Position numbers and translations under genes: made by a program
Part shown: in pieces, positions 9,484 to 17,716 of the stretch
How positions within the stretch are numbered: the stretch's first letter is position 1
Layout of the letters: every line of letters starts with the position of its first letter
Notes under the pieces: generated by a model
Databases searched by the model: none
What the model was told of the DNA's origin: nothing
Seen by the model: the letters and a program-made list of their open reading frames with translations, nothing else
From: Arundinibacter roseus
GTDB lineage: Bacteria; Bacteroidota; Bacteroidia; Cytophagales; Spirosomataceae
Direction: 5' to 3'
Assembly: GCF_004348825.1 (NCBI RefSeq)
Contig: NZ_SMJU01000001.1
Location: 124,001-188,000, forward strand
Length of the DNA: 64,000 nt

Positions 9484-10248
9484 TCATTGACGTGCCTTCA
9501 CGATTTCTGTAAAATCACGGGATTTAAGCGAGGCGCCTCCTACAAGGCCGCCGTCCACATCAGGGCAGGCAAAAAGCTCAGCGGCATTGCCGGCACCTAC
9601 ACTTCCACCATAAAGTATTGAAATTGAGTCAGCTACGGCTTGGCCATATTTTCCTGCAAGATGTGCCCGAAGGGCTGCATGCATATCTTGTGCCTGTTCG
9701 GCGCTTGCGGTAAGGCCGGTGCCGATGGCCCAAATCGGTTCATAGGCAATCACAACTGCCTGCAATTGCTCTGCCGACAGGTGAAACAGGCTTTCGGAAA
9801 TCTGCGTTTTTACTACTTCGATGAAATCTTCGTTCTGCCGTTGTTCGAGCGATTCGCCACAGCAAAAAATCGGCGTCAGGCCGTTTTCCAGGGCGCTGTC
9901 TACCTTGGCCGCTAGTTGAGCGCCCGTTTCGGCAAAGTACTGCCGCCGTTCGCTATGGCCCAAAATGACGTAAGGAATGCCAATTGCTTTCAGCATCGGA
10001 GCAGATATTTCTCCTGTAAATGCACCCGAAGCTTTCTCGTGGCAATTTTGGGCACCAAGAATTATTTTCGGAGCGTTTTCAACGTACTTGCTGAGCGTGG
10101 TAAGGTAAAGAGAAGGTACACATAATACGACCTCCACGTCGCCAAGTACTTCATCATTAATCATATGTACTACCTCAGATGTAAGCGATAGGGCTTCATC
10201 GAGCGTTTTGTTCATTTTCCAGTTTCCGGCTACTATTTTTTTACGCAT
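9484..10248 (-). CDS. tpiA: Triose-phosphate isomerase
   Basis: 254 residues, normal for the family. The TIM-barrel landmarks are all present: N-terminal VAGNWKMNKT with the substrate lysine, the catalytic His in ILGHSERR (about 97), the catalytic Glu in AYEPIWAIGTG (about 168, the hinge before the mobile loop), and the phosphate-binding YGGSVGAGN and GLVGGASL near the end. It interconverts dihydroxyacetone phosphate and glyceraldehyde 3-phosphate in glycolysis. It is a single-gene unit, transcribed away from the aspartyl protease gene. Confidence 0.97.
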   Translation of the reverse strand: MRKKIVAGNWKMNKTLDEALSLTSEVVHMINDEVLGDVEVVLCVPSLYLTTLSKYVENAPKIILGAQNCHEKASGAFTGEISAPMLKAIGIPYVILGHSERRQYFAETGAQLAAKVDSALENGLTPIFCCGESLEQRQNEDFIEVVKTQISESLFHLSAEQLQAVVIAYEPIWAIGTGLTASAEQAQDMHAALRAHLAGKYGQAVADSISILYGGSVGAGNAAELFACPDVDGGLVGGASLKSRDFTEIVKARQ

Positions 10249-10374
10249 ACTCAGGCGGGTGATTTGAATTTTGACATAAAGTTTACTCCCAAAATTACCA
10301 TTTTTTCCCGGGAAGCGTCGGAGAATGTTAAGGTTCTAAAAAAATGTAGCTTTTTTGACACTTAATAAGTTTTT

Positions 10375-10409
10375 TTTGTGTTTAATCAAGACCAAAGTAT
10401 ATACTTTTG
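10375..10409 (+). promoter_or_regulatory. Possible promoter of the PDZ aspartyl protease gene
   Basis: TTTG at 10375-10378 and TACTTTTG at 10402-10409 fit the Bacteroides -33/-7 elements, but the 23-bp spacer is longer than the usual 19-21. The start codon is 27 bp beyond. Confidence 0.4.
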
Positions 10410-10435
10410 TATAAAGAATAGCACCTGAGGTAGTT

Positions 10436-11704
10436 ATGAGAAGAATGGAGTTTTACATACTCGCTTTTGTGAGTCTGCTCCTGTGTGAAACCGGACAGAG
10501 CCACGCTCAGATACTGAAAGTATCTGAGGAAAAATTTGGCTTTTTTTTAGACAAAAATAAAAAAACTGTACGCGTACCTTTTGAATTTTATTCAAATCTC
10601 ATCATTGTACCCGTTCAGATCAATGCCTCCGATACGCTTCGGTTTATTTTGGATACAGGCGTAAGCGCTACGCTTATTACAGACCCCAAAGCCCTTGGCA
10701 ATCAAAACCTTACCATGGCACGCCGGGTGCTGCTTACAGGTGCCGGCGAAGGCAACCCCGTGTATGCACGGGTTGCGCTGGACAATTCTCTTTCGATGGG
10801 TATGATGAAGGCCGCACACCAAAACCTTCTGGTTCTTGAAGAAGATTTCCTTCATCTGTCCGAATACGTTGGCGTACCCGTACACGGCATTTTTGGGTAC
10901 GAGATTTTCAATAATTTCGTCGTTACCATCGACTTTCACCACAAAGAATTAGTGCTTCAAAAGGCAGAGCATTATACCTACCGCAAACGAAAAGGCGAGC
11001 AATATCCCATTACCATCGAAGACACCAAGCCGTTTACAAATGCCGTGGCGCTTGTAGCCGATGGTCGCGAGCACCCGATCCGGGTTGTAATTGATACAGG
11101 CGCCGGGCACGCATTGCTGCTTGACCAAACCTCTCGTGAGCAGATTCCGCTTCCAGAAAAAGTAATTCGGACGCAGTTGGGCCGTGGCCTGAACGGCGTC
11201 GTAAACGGCAGTTTGGGCCGCATTGAGCGTCTCAAATTTGGTAGTTTTGAACTGGACAACATCGTAGCTTCTTTTCCGGATAGCATTGCGTTTGGCGCTA
11301 AAATCCCCGAACAATCGGACCGTCAGGGGAACATTGGCTGCGAGCTGCTGCGGCGATTTAAGGTTACGATGAATTATCAGGATCATTACATGGTACTGAA
11401 ACCGATCAAAAAAAGATTGCGCGAGGCCTTTGAACACGACATGAGCGGACTGGAAATCAGGTCATTGGGCACGAATTTGCAAAGCTATTTTGTACAGGCG
11501 GTGTTGAAAGGATCTCCGGCACATGCGGCGGGGCTGGCCGAAGGCGACGAAATTTTGTTCATCAACGACTATTCGCCGCAGGAAGTAAGCATCAGCGAAG
11601 TATATAAAATGCTCCAAAAAGGCGATGGAAAAGTGGTGGAATTACTGGTCAAACGCGACGGTAAAATCTTTTTTGCCAAATTCGTCCTGCATCGAATGAT
11701 CTGA
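10436..11704 (+). CDS. Secreted aspartyl protease-like protein with PDZ domain
   Basis: 422 residues with a signal peptide ending near GQSHAQ. Two retropepsin-type half domains follow, each with its own motif: FILDTGVSATLI (about 70) and VVIDTGAGHALLL (about 220). A single chain thus carries both catalytic aspartates. The C-terminal 90 residues are a PDZ domain (GSPAHAAGLAEGDEILFIND). This layout is common in Bacteroidota and is thought to be an envelope protease of unknown target. An internal Met three codons downstream is an alternative start with little effect on the signal peptide. mnmD follows 17 bp later. Confidence 0.85.
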   Translation: MRRMEFYILAFVSLLLCETGQSHAQILKVSEEKFGFFLDKNKKTVRVPFEFYSNLIIVPVQINASDTLRFILDTGVSATLITDPKALGNQNLTMARRVLLTGAGEGNPVYARVALDNSLSMGMMKAAHQNLLVLEEDFLHLSEYVGVPVHGIFGYEIFNNFVVTIDFHHKELVLQKAEHYTYRKRKGEQYPITIEDTKPFTNAVALVADGREHPIRVVIDTGAGHALLLDQTSREQIPLPEKVIRTQLGRGLNGVVNGSLGRIERLKFGSFELDNIVASFPDSIAFGAKIPEQSDRQGNIGCELLRRFKVTMNYQDHYMVLKPIKKRLREAFEHDMSGLEIRSLGTNLQSYFVQAVLKGSPAHAAGLAEGDEILFINDYSPQEVSISEVYKMLQKGDGKVVELLVKRDGKIFFAKFVLHRMI

Positions 11705-11721
11705 AGCACGAACTTTGTGCC

Positions 11722-12396
11722 ATGGAACATTCAGCAGATTTGCAGGTCATTCTTACCAAAGACGGTTCGTACTCTTTGTACTCTCCCCATTTTGATCAGT
11801 TCTATCATTCCATTCACGGCTCGCTGCAGGAGTCTTTGCACATCTACATCGACCTGGGGCTTCGACGATTTAAAGGACCTGAAACTCAGCCTTTACGGAT
11901 ATTCGAGATGGGTTTTGGCACCGGCCTGAATGCGTTGCTAACTTTGCAATGGGCTCATCAGCACCAACGAAGCGTTCAGTATGTGTGCGTGGAGGCCTAT
12001 CCCCTGCTACCGCAAACCGTAGAAGCGTTGCACTACGAAAATCTGACGGGACAACCGGGCCTGCAGCTTTTGCAGGAAGCCGCCTGGGGCGTTCCACTTC
12101 CCGTTTCTCCTTTGTTTGAATTCACTAAAATTGCAACACGTTTGCAGGATTTTACCTGGAACGAAGCGTTTTTTGACGTCATTTATTTTGACGCGTTTGC
12201 ACCGAGAGTGCAGCCCGAGTTATGGACGCATGAGATTTTTGCACAGGTTGCGGCATTTACGGCTACGGGCGGAAATCTCGTGACTTATTGCGCCAAAAGC
12301 ATCGTGCAGCGGGCGTTGCGGCAAGCAGGATTTGTGGTAGAAAAACATCCCGGTCCGCACGGCAAACGACATGTGCTCCGGGGTATCAAGGGTTGA
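11722..12396 (+). CDS. mnmD: tRNA 5-methylaminomethyl-2-thiouridine methyltransferase, MnmC N-domain type
   Basis: 224 residues. It carries the SAM-binding motif FEMGFGTGLNALLT (about 55-68), an acidic loop CVEAYPL, and the DUF752 signature FDVIYFDAFAPRVQPELWT, ending with CAKSIVQRALRQAGF and GPHGKRHVLRG. The family performs the last methylation that makes mnm5s2U at the tRNA wobble position. The FAD oxidase half of E. coli MnmC is absent, as in most stand-alone MnmD proteins. Co-transcription with the protease gene is likely from the 17-bp gap. Confidence 0.88.
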   Translation: MEHSADLQVILTKDGSYSLYSPHFDQFYHSIHGSLQESLHIYIDLGLRRFKGPETQPLRIFEMGFGTGLNALLTLQWAHQHQRSVQYVCVEAYPLLPQTVEALHYENLTGQPGLQLLQEAAWGVPLPVSPLFEFTKIATRLQDFTWNEAFFDVIYFDAFAPRVQPELWTHEIFAQVAAFTATGGNLVTYCAKSIVQRALRQAGFVVEKHPGPHGKRHVLRGIKG

Positions 12397-12402
12397 GGTC
12401 AT

Positions 12403-12432
12403 AAAAAAGGCGCTTCTGAAAGCGCCTTTTTT
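12403..12432. terminator. Bidirectional terminator between mnmD and the TraR/DksA gene
   Basis: A perfect 13-bp stem (AAAAAAGGCGCTT and complement) with a CTGA loop. A six-A run on one side and six T's on the other serve both convergent genes. Confidence 0.87.
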
Positions 12433-12466
12433 ACCAGTACTGTATCTTTTACTTTTAAAAATCAAC

Positions 12467-12850
12467 TCAACTGACTCGCCGCAGCTTCGCCTCGATCGTT
12501 TGTTGCGTATGTGGAACGACGCGTAGCCGCTCTTTGGGAATCAACTTTCCGGTATCAATACACACGCCGTAGGTGCCATTCTTAATGCGTACCAGTGCAT
12601 TTTCAAGCTGAGTGGCGTACTTTTGAAGGCGTGCGGCCAATTGGCTCAGGTTTTCGCGTTCGCTGGCGTCGGCTCCATCTTCAAGCAATTTGGCGGTACC
12701 TGCCGTTATATCCGTACCGCTGTCATTCCTTTTACTAAGAGTCTCCTTAATGTAATTGAGTTCATTTCTCGTACCGTCCAGCTTTCCGCGGATCAATTCC
12801 TCAAACTCTCTCAATTCATCCTCTGAGTACCGGGTTCTTTCTTCTTGCAT
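12467..12850 (-). CDS. TraR/DksA-family protein with a degenerate zinc finger
   Basis: 127 residues. A long helical coiled-coil (about 5-85) carries charged repeats, followed by the DksA-type C-terminal block GTYGVCIDTGKLIPKERL. In DksA this region has four zinc-binding cysteines; here only one Cys remains, the CxxC partner is Thr, and the last pair is absent (VVPHTQQTIEAKL). DksA-type proteins bind RNA polymerase through the secondary channel, guided by ppGpp. The loss of ligands is seen in other Bacteroidota members of the family, so it probably keeps its fold without zinc. Confidence 0.85.
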   Translation of the reverse strand: MQEERTRYSEDELREFEELIRGKLDGTRNELNYIKETLSKRNDSGTDITAGTAKLLEDGADASERENLSQLAARLQKYATQLENALVRIKNGTYGVCIDTGKLIPKERLRVVPHTQQTIEAKLRRVS

Positions 12851-13203
12851 GGTCGTAAATTTTGAAAGATAAAACGTCGTGCGCTTAGTGTATCAACAAA
12901 ATTAAGTGTAATTGTTCACAATTCCCCTAAACAGTTTCTTTAAAAAATTAAAAACAAATATTTTTTTAGCATTCGTAATTTGTGCCAAAACACCATGTAA
13001 TATTCTGGGTTAAGTACGCAGAAACATGGATCATTTCTGTTTATTAATAAAGTAAAGAAGATTCTATTTTTTCGAATCAAATAAGATAATTTCAAGAAAA
13101 AATAGATTTTTGTTTTTATCGTTTCAAAAGATGTAAGTTTGTGTATTAATAGTTTAGATACTTCATTAACTTACTAAAAGTCAATTTATTAACGACCATA
13201 TCA
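12851..13203. other. AT-rich divergent intergenic region
   Basis: About 350 bp without a gene, between the TraR/DksA gene and gdhA. It is very AT-rich and contains the gdhA promoter at 13109-13141. I see no further structure apart from poly-A/T tracts. Confidence 0.7.
13109..13141 (+). promoter_or_regulatory. Bacteroidota-type promoter of gdhA
   Basis: TTTG (13109-13112), a 21-bp spacer and TAAGTTTG (13134-13141) match the Bacteroides TTTG / TAnnTTTG consensus at every fixed position. The start codon lies 63 bp beyond. Confidence 0.75.
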
Positions 13204-14481
13204 ATGATGTCTTATATAGAACCGGCTCCGATCAAGGATAAAGAGAATCCGTTGGAGTCTATGATGCATCGCTTCGACAAAGCGGTTCAATTGCTCGGAA
13301 TTTCCGAAGAAATGTATCACATCCTGAAAACACCCCGGAAACAGGTGATTGTGGGCCTGCCTGTCACAATGGACAATGGGGAGATCAAAACCTTTGAAGG
13401 CTACCGGGTGATTCACTCCACTATATTGGGTCCAAGCAAAGGCGGCATCCGGTTTGACCCCGGCGTTAATCTCGACGAAGTGCGTGCTTTGGCCGCCTGG
13501 ATGACCTGGAAATGCGCCGTAGTGGATATTCCCTACGGTGGTGCCAAAGGCGGCATTGCCTGCAACCCACGGCAAATGTCGGCGGGCGAAGTAGAGCGTC
13601 TCATGCGAGCCTACACAACCGCAATGCTCGATGTTTTTGGTCCGGATCAGGATATTCCGGCTCCCGACATGGGTACCGGACAACGTGAAATGGCCTGGCT
13701 AATGGACGAATATTCCAAGTCCAAAGGCATGACCGTGCAGGCGGTTGTTACCGGAAAACCCCTGGTGCTGGGTGGCTCGCTGGGCCGAACCGAAGCTACC
13801 GGACGCGGCGTAACGGTGTCGGCCCTGGCCGGTATGGATAAGCTTCGCCTCAATCCGTACAAAGCAACGGCTGCCGTGCAGGGTTTTGGCAACGTGGGCT
13901 CTTTTGCGGCATCATTGCTTCATGAGCGGGGAGTAAGTATTCAGGCGATCAGTGATATTTCAGGAGCCTATTATAACGACGGCGGTATTGACATTGAAGC
14001 AGCAATCGCCTATCGGGATAGCAATAATGGTACTTTGGAAGGTTTTGCAGGTGCCGAACGTATCGGTGGCGACGAACTGTTTAGCCTGCCGGTAGATGTG
14101 CTGGTTCCGGCGGCAAAAGAAGATGTCATTACCCTGAAAAACGCAAGTTCGATTCAGGCACGCATGATTGTGGAAGGTGCCAATGGCCCTACGTCTGCCA
14201 AAGCAGACGACATCATCAACGAAAAAGGAATTATGGTCGTGCCCGATATTTTGGCTAATGCCGGCGGCGTGACGGTTTCGTATTTTGAATGGGTCCAAAA
14301 CCGCATCGGTTATAAATGGACGCTCGAACGCATCAATCGACGCAGCGACCGCATCATGAAAGATGCCTTTAACAAAGTATATCAGGTATCGCAGCAATAT
14401 CAGGTATCGCTTCGCATTGCTGCCTACATCGTGGCAATCGACAAAGTAGCAAGTACCTATAAATATCGCGGCGGATTCTGA
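13204..14481 (+). CDS. gdhA: Glutamate dehydrogenase (Glu/Leu/Phe/Val dehydrogenase family)
   Basis: 425 residues, the size of hexameric NAD- or NADP-linked enzymes. Substrate-binding and catalytic residues lie in GPSKGGIRFDPGV, the lysine-bearing MTWKCAVVDIPYGGAKGGI, and PAPDMGTG. The Rossmann half has the dinucleotide motif GFGNVGSFAA (about 225-234), and VEGANGPTSAKAD and ILANAGGVTVSYFEW follow. It reversibly deaminates glutamate to 2-oxoglutarate, linking carbon and nitrogen metabolism. Its own promoter and terminator make it a single-gene unit. Confidence 0.94.
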   Translation: MMSYIEPAPIKDKENPLESMMHRFDKAVQLLGISEEMYHILKTPRKQVIVGLPVTMDNGEIKTFEGYRVIHSTILGPSKGGIRFDPGVNLDEVRALAAWMTWKCAVVDIPYGGAKGGIACNPRQMSAGEVERLMRAYTTAMLDVFGPDQDIPAPDMGTGQREMAWLMDEYSKSKGMTVQAVVTGKPLVLGGSLGRTEATGRGVTVSALAGMDKLRLNPYKATAAVQGFGNVGSFAASLLHERGVSIQAISDISGAYYNDGGIDIEAAIAYRDSNNGTLEGFAGAERIGGDELFSLPVDVLVPAAKEDVITLKNASSIQARMIVEGANGPTSAKADDIINEKGIMVVPDILANAGGVTVSYFEWVQNRIGYKWTLERINRRSDRIMKDAFNKVYQVSQQYQVSLRIAAYIVAIDKVASTYKYRGGF

Positions 14482-14508
14482 TTTGACCTTCCCATGAAAT
14501 ACCCTTTG

Positions 14509-14542
14509 CCCGGCAGAAAAGCATGTTTTCTGCCGGGTTTTT
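14509..14542 (+). terminator. Rho-independent terminator of gdhA
   Basis: A perfect 12-bp stem (CCCGGCAGAAAA and complement), GCATG loop and five T's. It overlaps the longest possible start of the following kinase frame, which argues for that gene's later ATG at 14646. Confidence 0.88.
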
Positions 14543-14645
14543 ATGTTTTAGTCAGGAATACCAACTTTTTCGGTGCCCGTATCCCGCTCAGGACAGTATC
14601 TTTGTTTTCGGTAGCAAAACTATAATTCCCAAAAACCGTTCGTTC

Positions 14646-15686
14646 ATGTCACTCAGCCCGCGGTTCATTGCGTTTGTTCTGGCCTTTTTGATCTCAGCAA
14701 TCACTACTTCTTTTCTGACCTTTGTGCAGGACGTCACGAGGAGTATGCTCTTCGTAACGTGTGTATCAAGTTTTGTCGGTTCTTTTTTTCTGGTGCTCTA
14801 TACCATCGAAATTATCGTATATAGAGAAGTCAATAAAATGTACCGGACAATTCACAAACTGAAACTGAAAGATTTCAACATTTCCCGCAAGGTATTGATC
14901 CGGGAAAGTAACCCGCTCAAACGTCTCAACGATGAGATTTTTGTGTATGTAGCCAAGAAACAAAAGGAGATTGAAGAACTTAAAAAACTGGAACAATTTA
15001 GAAGAGAATTTTTGGCAGATGTGTCTCACGAGCTCAAAACGCCCATTTTTGCCGCACAGGGTTTCATTCACACGCTGATAGACGGAGCCATTGACGACGA
15101 AAAGGTACGGGATCGTTTTTTAAAAAAAGCCGCAAAAAGCCTTGATGGTCTCGACGCTCTTGTGAAAGACCTTGTGACACTTTCGCAAATGGAAACCGGA
15201 GCCATTAAGATGAATCTGGACCGGGTTAATTTACGAGTCCTGACGGAGGATATTCTGGATCGCCTGGAAAAAATAGCGCAGGATCGGAACGTAACCTTGA
15301 AAATAAAACCGGATAAACTAACCGAAGTTTGGGTAAAAGCAGACGCCATGCGAATTGAACAGGTCATGATTAATCTGATCGAAAATGCCATAAAGTACAA
15401 CAACGACGGCGGAAAAGTGATTATTCATTTTGACGAAGACAAAAAAAGTTACGCTGTTTCGGTGCGCGACAACGGCCCCGGTATTCCGCCCGAGCACCTT
15501 ACCCGTATTTTTGAACGGTTTTATCGGGTCGAAAAAAGTCGCTCCAAAGAACGAGGCGGCACCGGGCTCGGGCTTGCCATTGTGAAGCACATTCTGAATG
15601 GGCACGGCTCAACGATTGCGGTAAAATCTCAGGTAGAAAAAGGAACAACTTTTACCTTTAAACTGGAAAAAACAGATGAATTTTAA
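14646..15686 (+). CDS. PhoR-like membrane sensor histidine kinase
   Basis: 346 residues from the ATG at 14646; the longer frame starting at 14523 would run through the gdhA terminator and has no membrane signal. Two transmembrane helices (about 7-27 and 35-58) have almost no periplasmic loop, followed by a coiled linker, a HisKA domain with the phospho-acceptor in SHELKTP (H128), and a complete HATPase domain (NLIENAIKYN, DNGPGIP, RFYRVEKSR, GGTGLGLAI). With no real sensor domain it probably senses within the membrane or through a partner. No response regulator lies beside it. Its 3' end overlaps the SGNH hydrolase gene by 11 bp. Confidence 0.9.
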   Translation: MSLSPRFIAFVLAFLISAITTSFLTFVQDVTRSMLFVTCVSSFVGSFFLVLYTIEIIVYREVNKMYRTIHKLKLKDFNISRKVLIRESNPLKRLNDEIFVYVAKKQKEIEELKKLEQFRREFLADVSHELKTPIFAAQGFIHTLIDGAIDDEKVRDRFLKKAAKSLDGLDALVKDLVTLSQMETGAIKMNLDRVNLRVLTEDILDRLEKIAQDRNVTLKIKPDKLTEVWVKADAMRIEQVMINLIENAIKYNNDGGKVIIHFDEDKKSYAVSVRDNGPGIPPEHLTRIFERFYRVEKSRSKERGGTGLGLAIVKHILNGHGSTIAVKSQVEKGTTFTFKLEKTDEF

Positions 15687-16386
15687 CACAAGTATAGTCA
15701 TTCTTTCCCTTTGCTTTCTGGCCTGTGTAGCCGAGCCAACGCCCGCACCGCCACCTGTGCCTGAACTAAATGATTCAACAGGTGTGGCCCGATTTTTGTC
15801 TTTGGGCGACTCCTACACGATTGGCGAGAGCGTTCCCGAAAACGACCGTTGGTCTGTACAACTTGCCGCCTTGCTGCGCAAAGATGGTATTAATGTAGCT
15901 CCACCAGAAATTATCGCCCGCACCGGATGGACCACTGCTGAGTTAGCTTCGGCCATTGAACAGGCCAACAAACCCAGGCACTATCAGTTGGTATCGTTGC
16001 TAATTGGTGTCAATAATCAGTATCGGGGACAAAGTACCGAGCGATTCAGGACGGAATTTAAAGAATTACTCACTACCAGCATTGCCTTTGCACAAGGCCG
16101 CAAGCAGCGGGTTTTTGTACTGTCAATTCCTGATTGGGGCGTTTCGCCTTTTGGAGCCAACAGCGATCGTGCCAAAATTGCCCGCGATATTGATGCCTTC
16201 AATGCCGTAGCCAAAGAGGAGTGCGAGGCCGCCGGCGTTTTATTTATTGACATAACGCCTTTGTCTCGTTCGGGGCTCAATCAGGCAGATATGTTTGCTT
16301 CGGATGGACTGCATTTTTCAGGAAAAATGTATGGTCTTTGGGCCAGAGAAGCCCTTCCGGCAGTAAAGGCATTATTGAGTAAATAA
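15676..16386 (+). CDS. SGNH/GDSL-family hydrolase lipoprotein
   Basis: 236 residues. A lipobox (CFLACV) and a Pro-rich linker are followed by block I, FLSLGDSYTIGE with the nucleophile Ser, block III GVNNQYRG, and block V FASDGLHFSGKMYG with the catalytic Asp/His. SGNH enzymes hydrolyse esters of lipids or acetylated sugars; this subgroup resembles lysophospholipase/arylesterase-type enzymes, but the substrate cannot be read. Its start overlaps the kinase gene by 11 bp, so translation is probably coupled. Confidence 0.86.
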   Translation: MNFNTSIVILSLCFLACVAEPTPAPPPVPELNDSTGVARFLSLGDSYTIGESVPENDRWSVQLAALLRKDGINVAPPEIIARTGWTTAELASAIEQANKPRHYQLVSLLIGVNNQYRGQSTERFRTEFKELLTTSIAFAQGRKQRVFVLSIPDWGVSPFGANSDRAKIARDIDAFNAVAKEECEAAGVLFIDITPLSRSGLNQADMFASDGLHFSGKMYGLWAREALPAVKALLSK

Positions 16387-16435
16387 CTTTGGTACATCTT
16401 CTTTATCTATTTTCAACCATCCTTCATTTTTATCC

Positions 16436-16735
16436 ATGTTTGTACATACTGTATTTTTTTGGCTTAAAGAAAAAGAAAATGAGCAGGCTCGGCAGCAGCT
16501 GCATGCAGGCCTAAAAGAACTGGCCACCATTGATGAAATTCAAACGGCTTATGTAGGCGCGCCTGCCGATACGCGTCGCCCGGTTATTGATCATACTTTT
16601 GATTTTTCGATCACGTTTGTTTTTTCGGACGACGCTTCGCAAGAGAGGTATCAGGTACATCCCGAACACCTCGCCTTTATTGATGCCTGCAAACACTTGT
16701 GGGAACGCGTTCAGGTCTATGACGCTGTTTCCTGA
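16436..16735 (+). CDS. Dabb-domain (stress-responsive alpha/beta barrel) protein
   Basis: 99 residues, the exact size of a single Dabb domain. It opens MFVHTVFFWLKE, the family's first strand with the conserved HxVxFxLK pattern, followed by DFSITFVFSDDASQERYQVHPEHLAF. Dabb proteins form dimeric ferredoxin-like barrels; some plant members are stress-induced and some bacterial ones bind small ligands. No function can be given. It is separated from the SGNH gene by 49 bp. Confidence 0.85.
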   Translation: MFVHTVFFWLKEKENEQARQQLHAGLKELATIDEIQTAYVGAPADTRRPVIDHTFDFSITFVFSDDASQERYQVHPEHLAFIDACKHLWERVQVYDAVS

Positions 16736-16748
16736 AAGAAACGGCACT

Positions 16749-16795
16749 ACGAAGAACGGCTGACTCAGCATACAGAGTCAGCCGTTCTTCGTTTT
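16749..16795 (+). terminator. Rho-independent terminator after the Dabb gene
   Basis: A perfect 18-bp stem beginning ACGAAGAACGG with an 8-nt loop, followed by four T's. Confidence 0.82.
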
Positions 16796-16801
16796 AAAAG
16801 C

Positions 16802-16835
16802 AAAGACCGTTACAGGTTTAGCTGCAACGGTCTTT
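16802..16835 (-). terminator. Terminator of the sdhCAB operon
   Basis: A 10-bp inverted repeat AAAGACCGTT / AACGGTCTTT with a T-rich tail on the minus strand, just beyond the sdhB stop codon. Confidence 0.65.
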
Positions 16836-16862
16836 ACTTTTATTTTTAAAATTTAATTCTCA

Positions 16863-17630
16863 CTACACAAGACTCGAAGTGATTTTTGAGCCTAGGTACT
16901 CCCGATTCAGGCGGGCAATATTGTCCAATGAAATTTCCTTGGGGCATTCGGCCGAGCAGGCACCGGTGTTGGTACAAGCGCCAAAACCTTCTGAATCCAT
17001 CTGAGCAACCATTTTCTCTGCCCGAATTTTACGCTCGGCCTGTCCTTGTGGAAGCAAAGAAAGCTGCGAAACTTTGGCCGATGTAAACAACATAGCCGAC
17101 GAGTTTTTGCAGGCCGCTACGCATGCACCGCAGCCGATGCAGGCAGCTGACATGAAGGCTTCATCAGCCGATTCTTTCGGAATTGGCAAACTGTTGGCGT
17201 CGCGTGCGTTGCCGGTATTGATTGATACAAATCCTCCGGCAGAAATAATGCGATCAAAGGACGTACGATCTACCACGAGGTCTTTCACCACCGGGAACGC
17301 TGCCGCGCGCCAGGGCTCAACCACGATTGTGTCGCCATCCTGAAACGAGCGCATGTGAAGCTGACAGGTCGTTACACCTTTCAGCGGGCCGTGCGGACGT
17401 CCATTGATGTACATAGAGCACGTTCCGCAAATACCTTCGCGGCAATCATGATCAAATGCAATGGGTTCTTTGTTTTCAGAAACCAGTTTTTCGTTCAGTA
17501 CGTCGAACATTTCCAGAAAGGACATGTCCGGTGAAATTCCGTCCAGAGAATAGGTTTCAAAGTTCCCTTCGGATTTTCCATTTTTTTGTCTCCACACCTT
17601 CAGGGTGAGGCTCATATTTCCTGCTGACAT
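16863..17630 (-). CDS. sdhB: Succinate dehydrogenase/fumarate reductase iron-sulfur subunit
   Basis: 255 residues. The N-terminal ferredoxin domain binds a 2Fe-2S cluster through CREGICGTC plus a later Cys (CQLHM). The C-terminal domain has [11 protein letters not shown] and [14 protein letters not shown], ligands for the 4Fe-4S and 3Fe-4S clusters. It passes electrons between the flavoprotein SdhA and the membrane cytochrome SdhC. A second Met five codons in (MSLTLKV) is an alternative start. It is the last gene of sdhCAB, 86 bp after sdhA. Confidence 0.95.
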   Translation of the reverse strand: MSAGNMSLTLKVWRQKNGKSEGNFETYSLDGISPDMSFLEMFDVLNEKLVSENKEPIAFDHDCREGICGTCSMYINGRPHGPLKGVTTCQLHMRSFQDGDTIVVEPWRAAAFPVVKDLVVDRTSFDRIISAGGFVSINTGNARDANSLPIPKESADEAFMSAACIGCGACVAACKNSSAMLFTSAKVSQLSLLPQGQAERKIRAEKMVAQMDSEGFGACTNTGACSAECPKEISLDNIARLNREYLGSKITSSLV

Positions 17631-17716
17631 GAGTTGAAATTTTTAAGTGGTTGGTAGCAAATCGCTTACCAGATAAAATTTCGCCAGTAAGCGATTTTTT
17701 ACAAAACAAACCGTTA

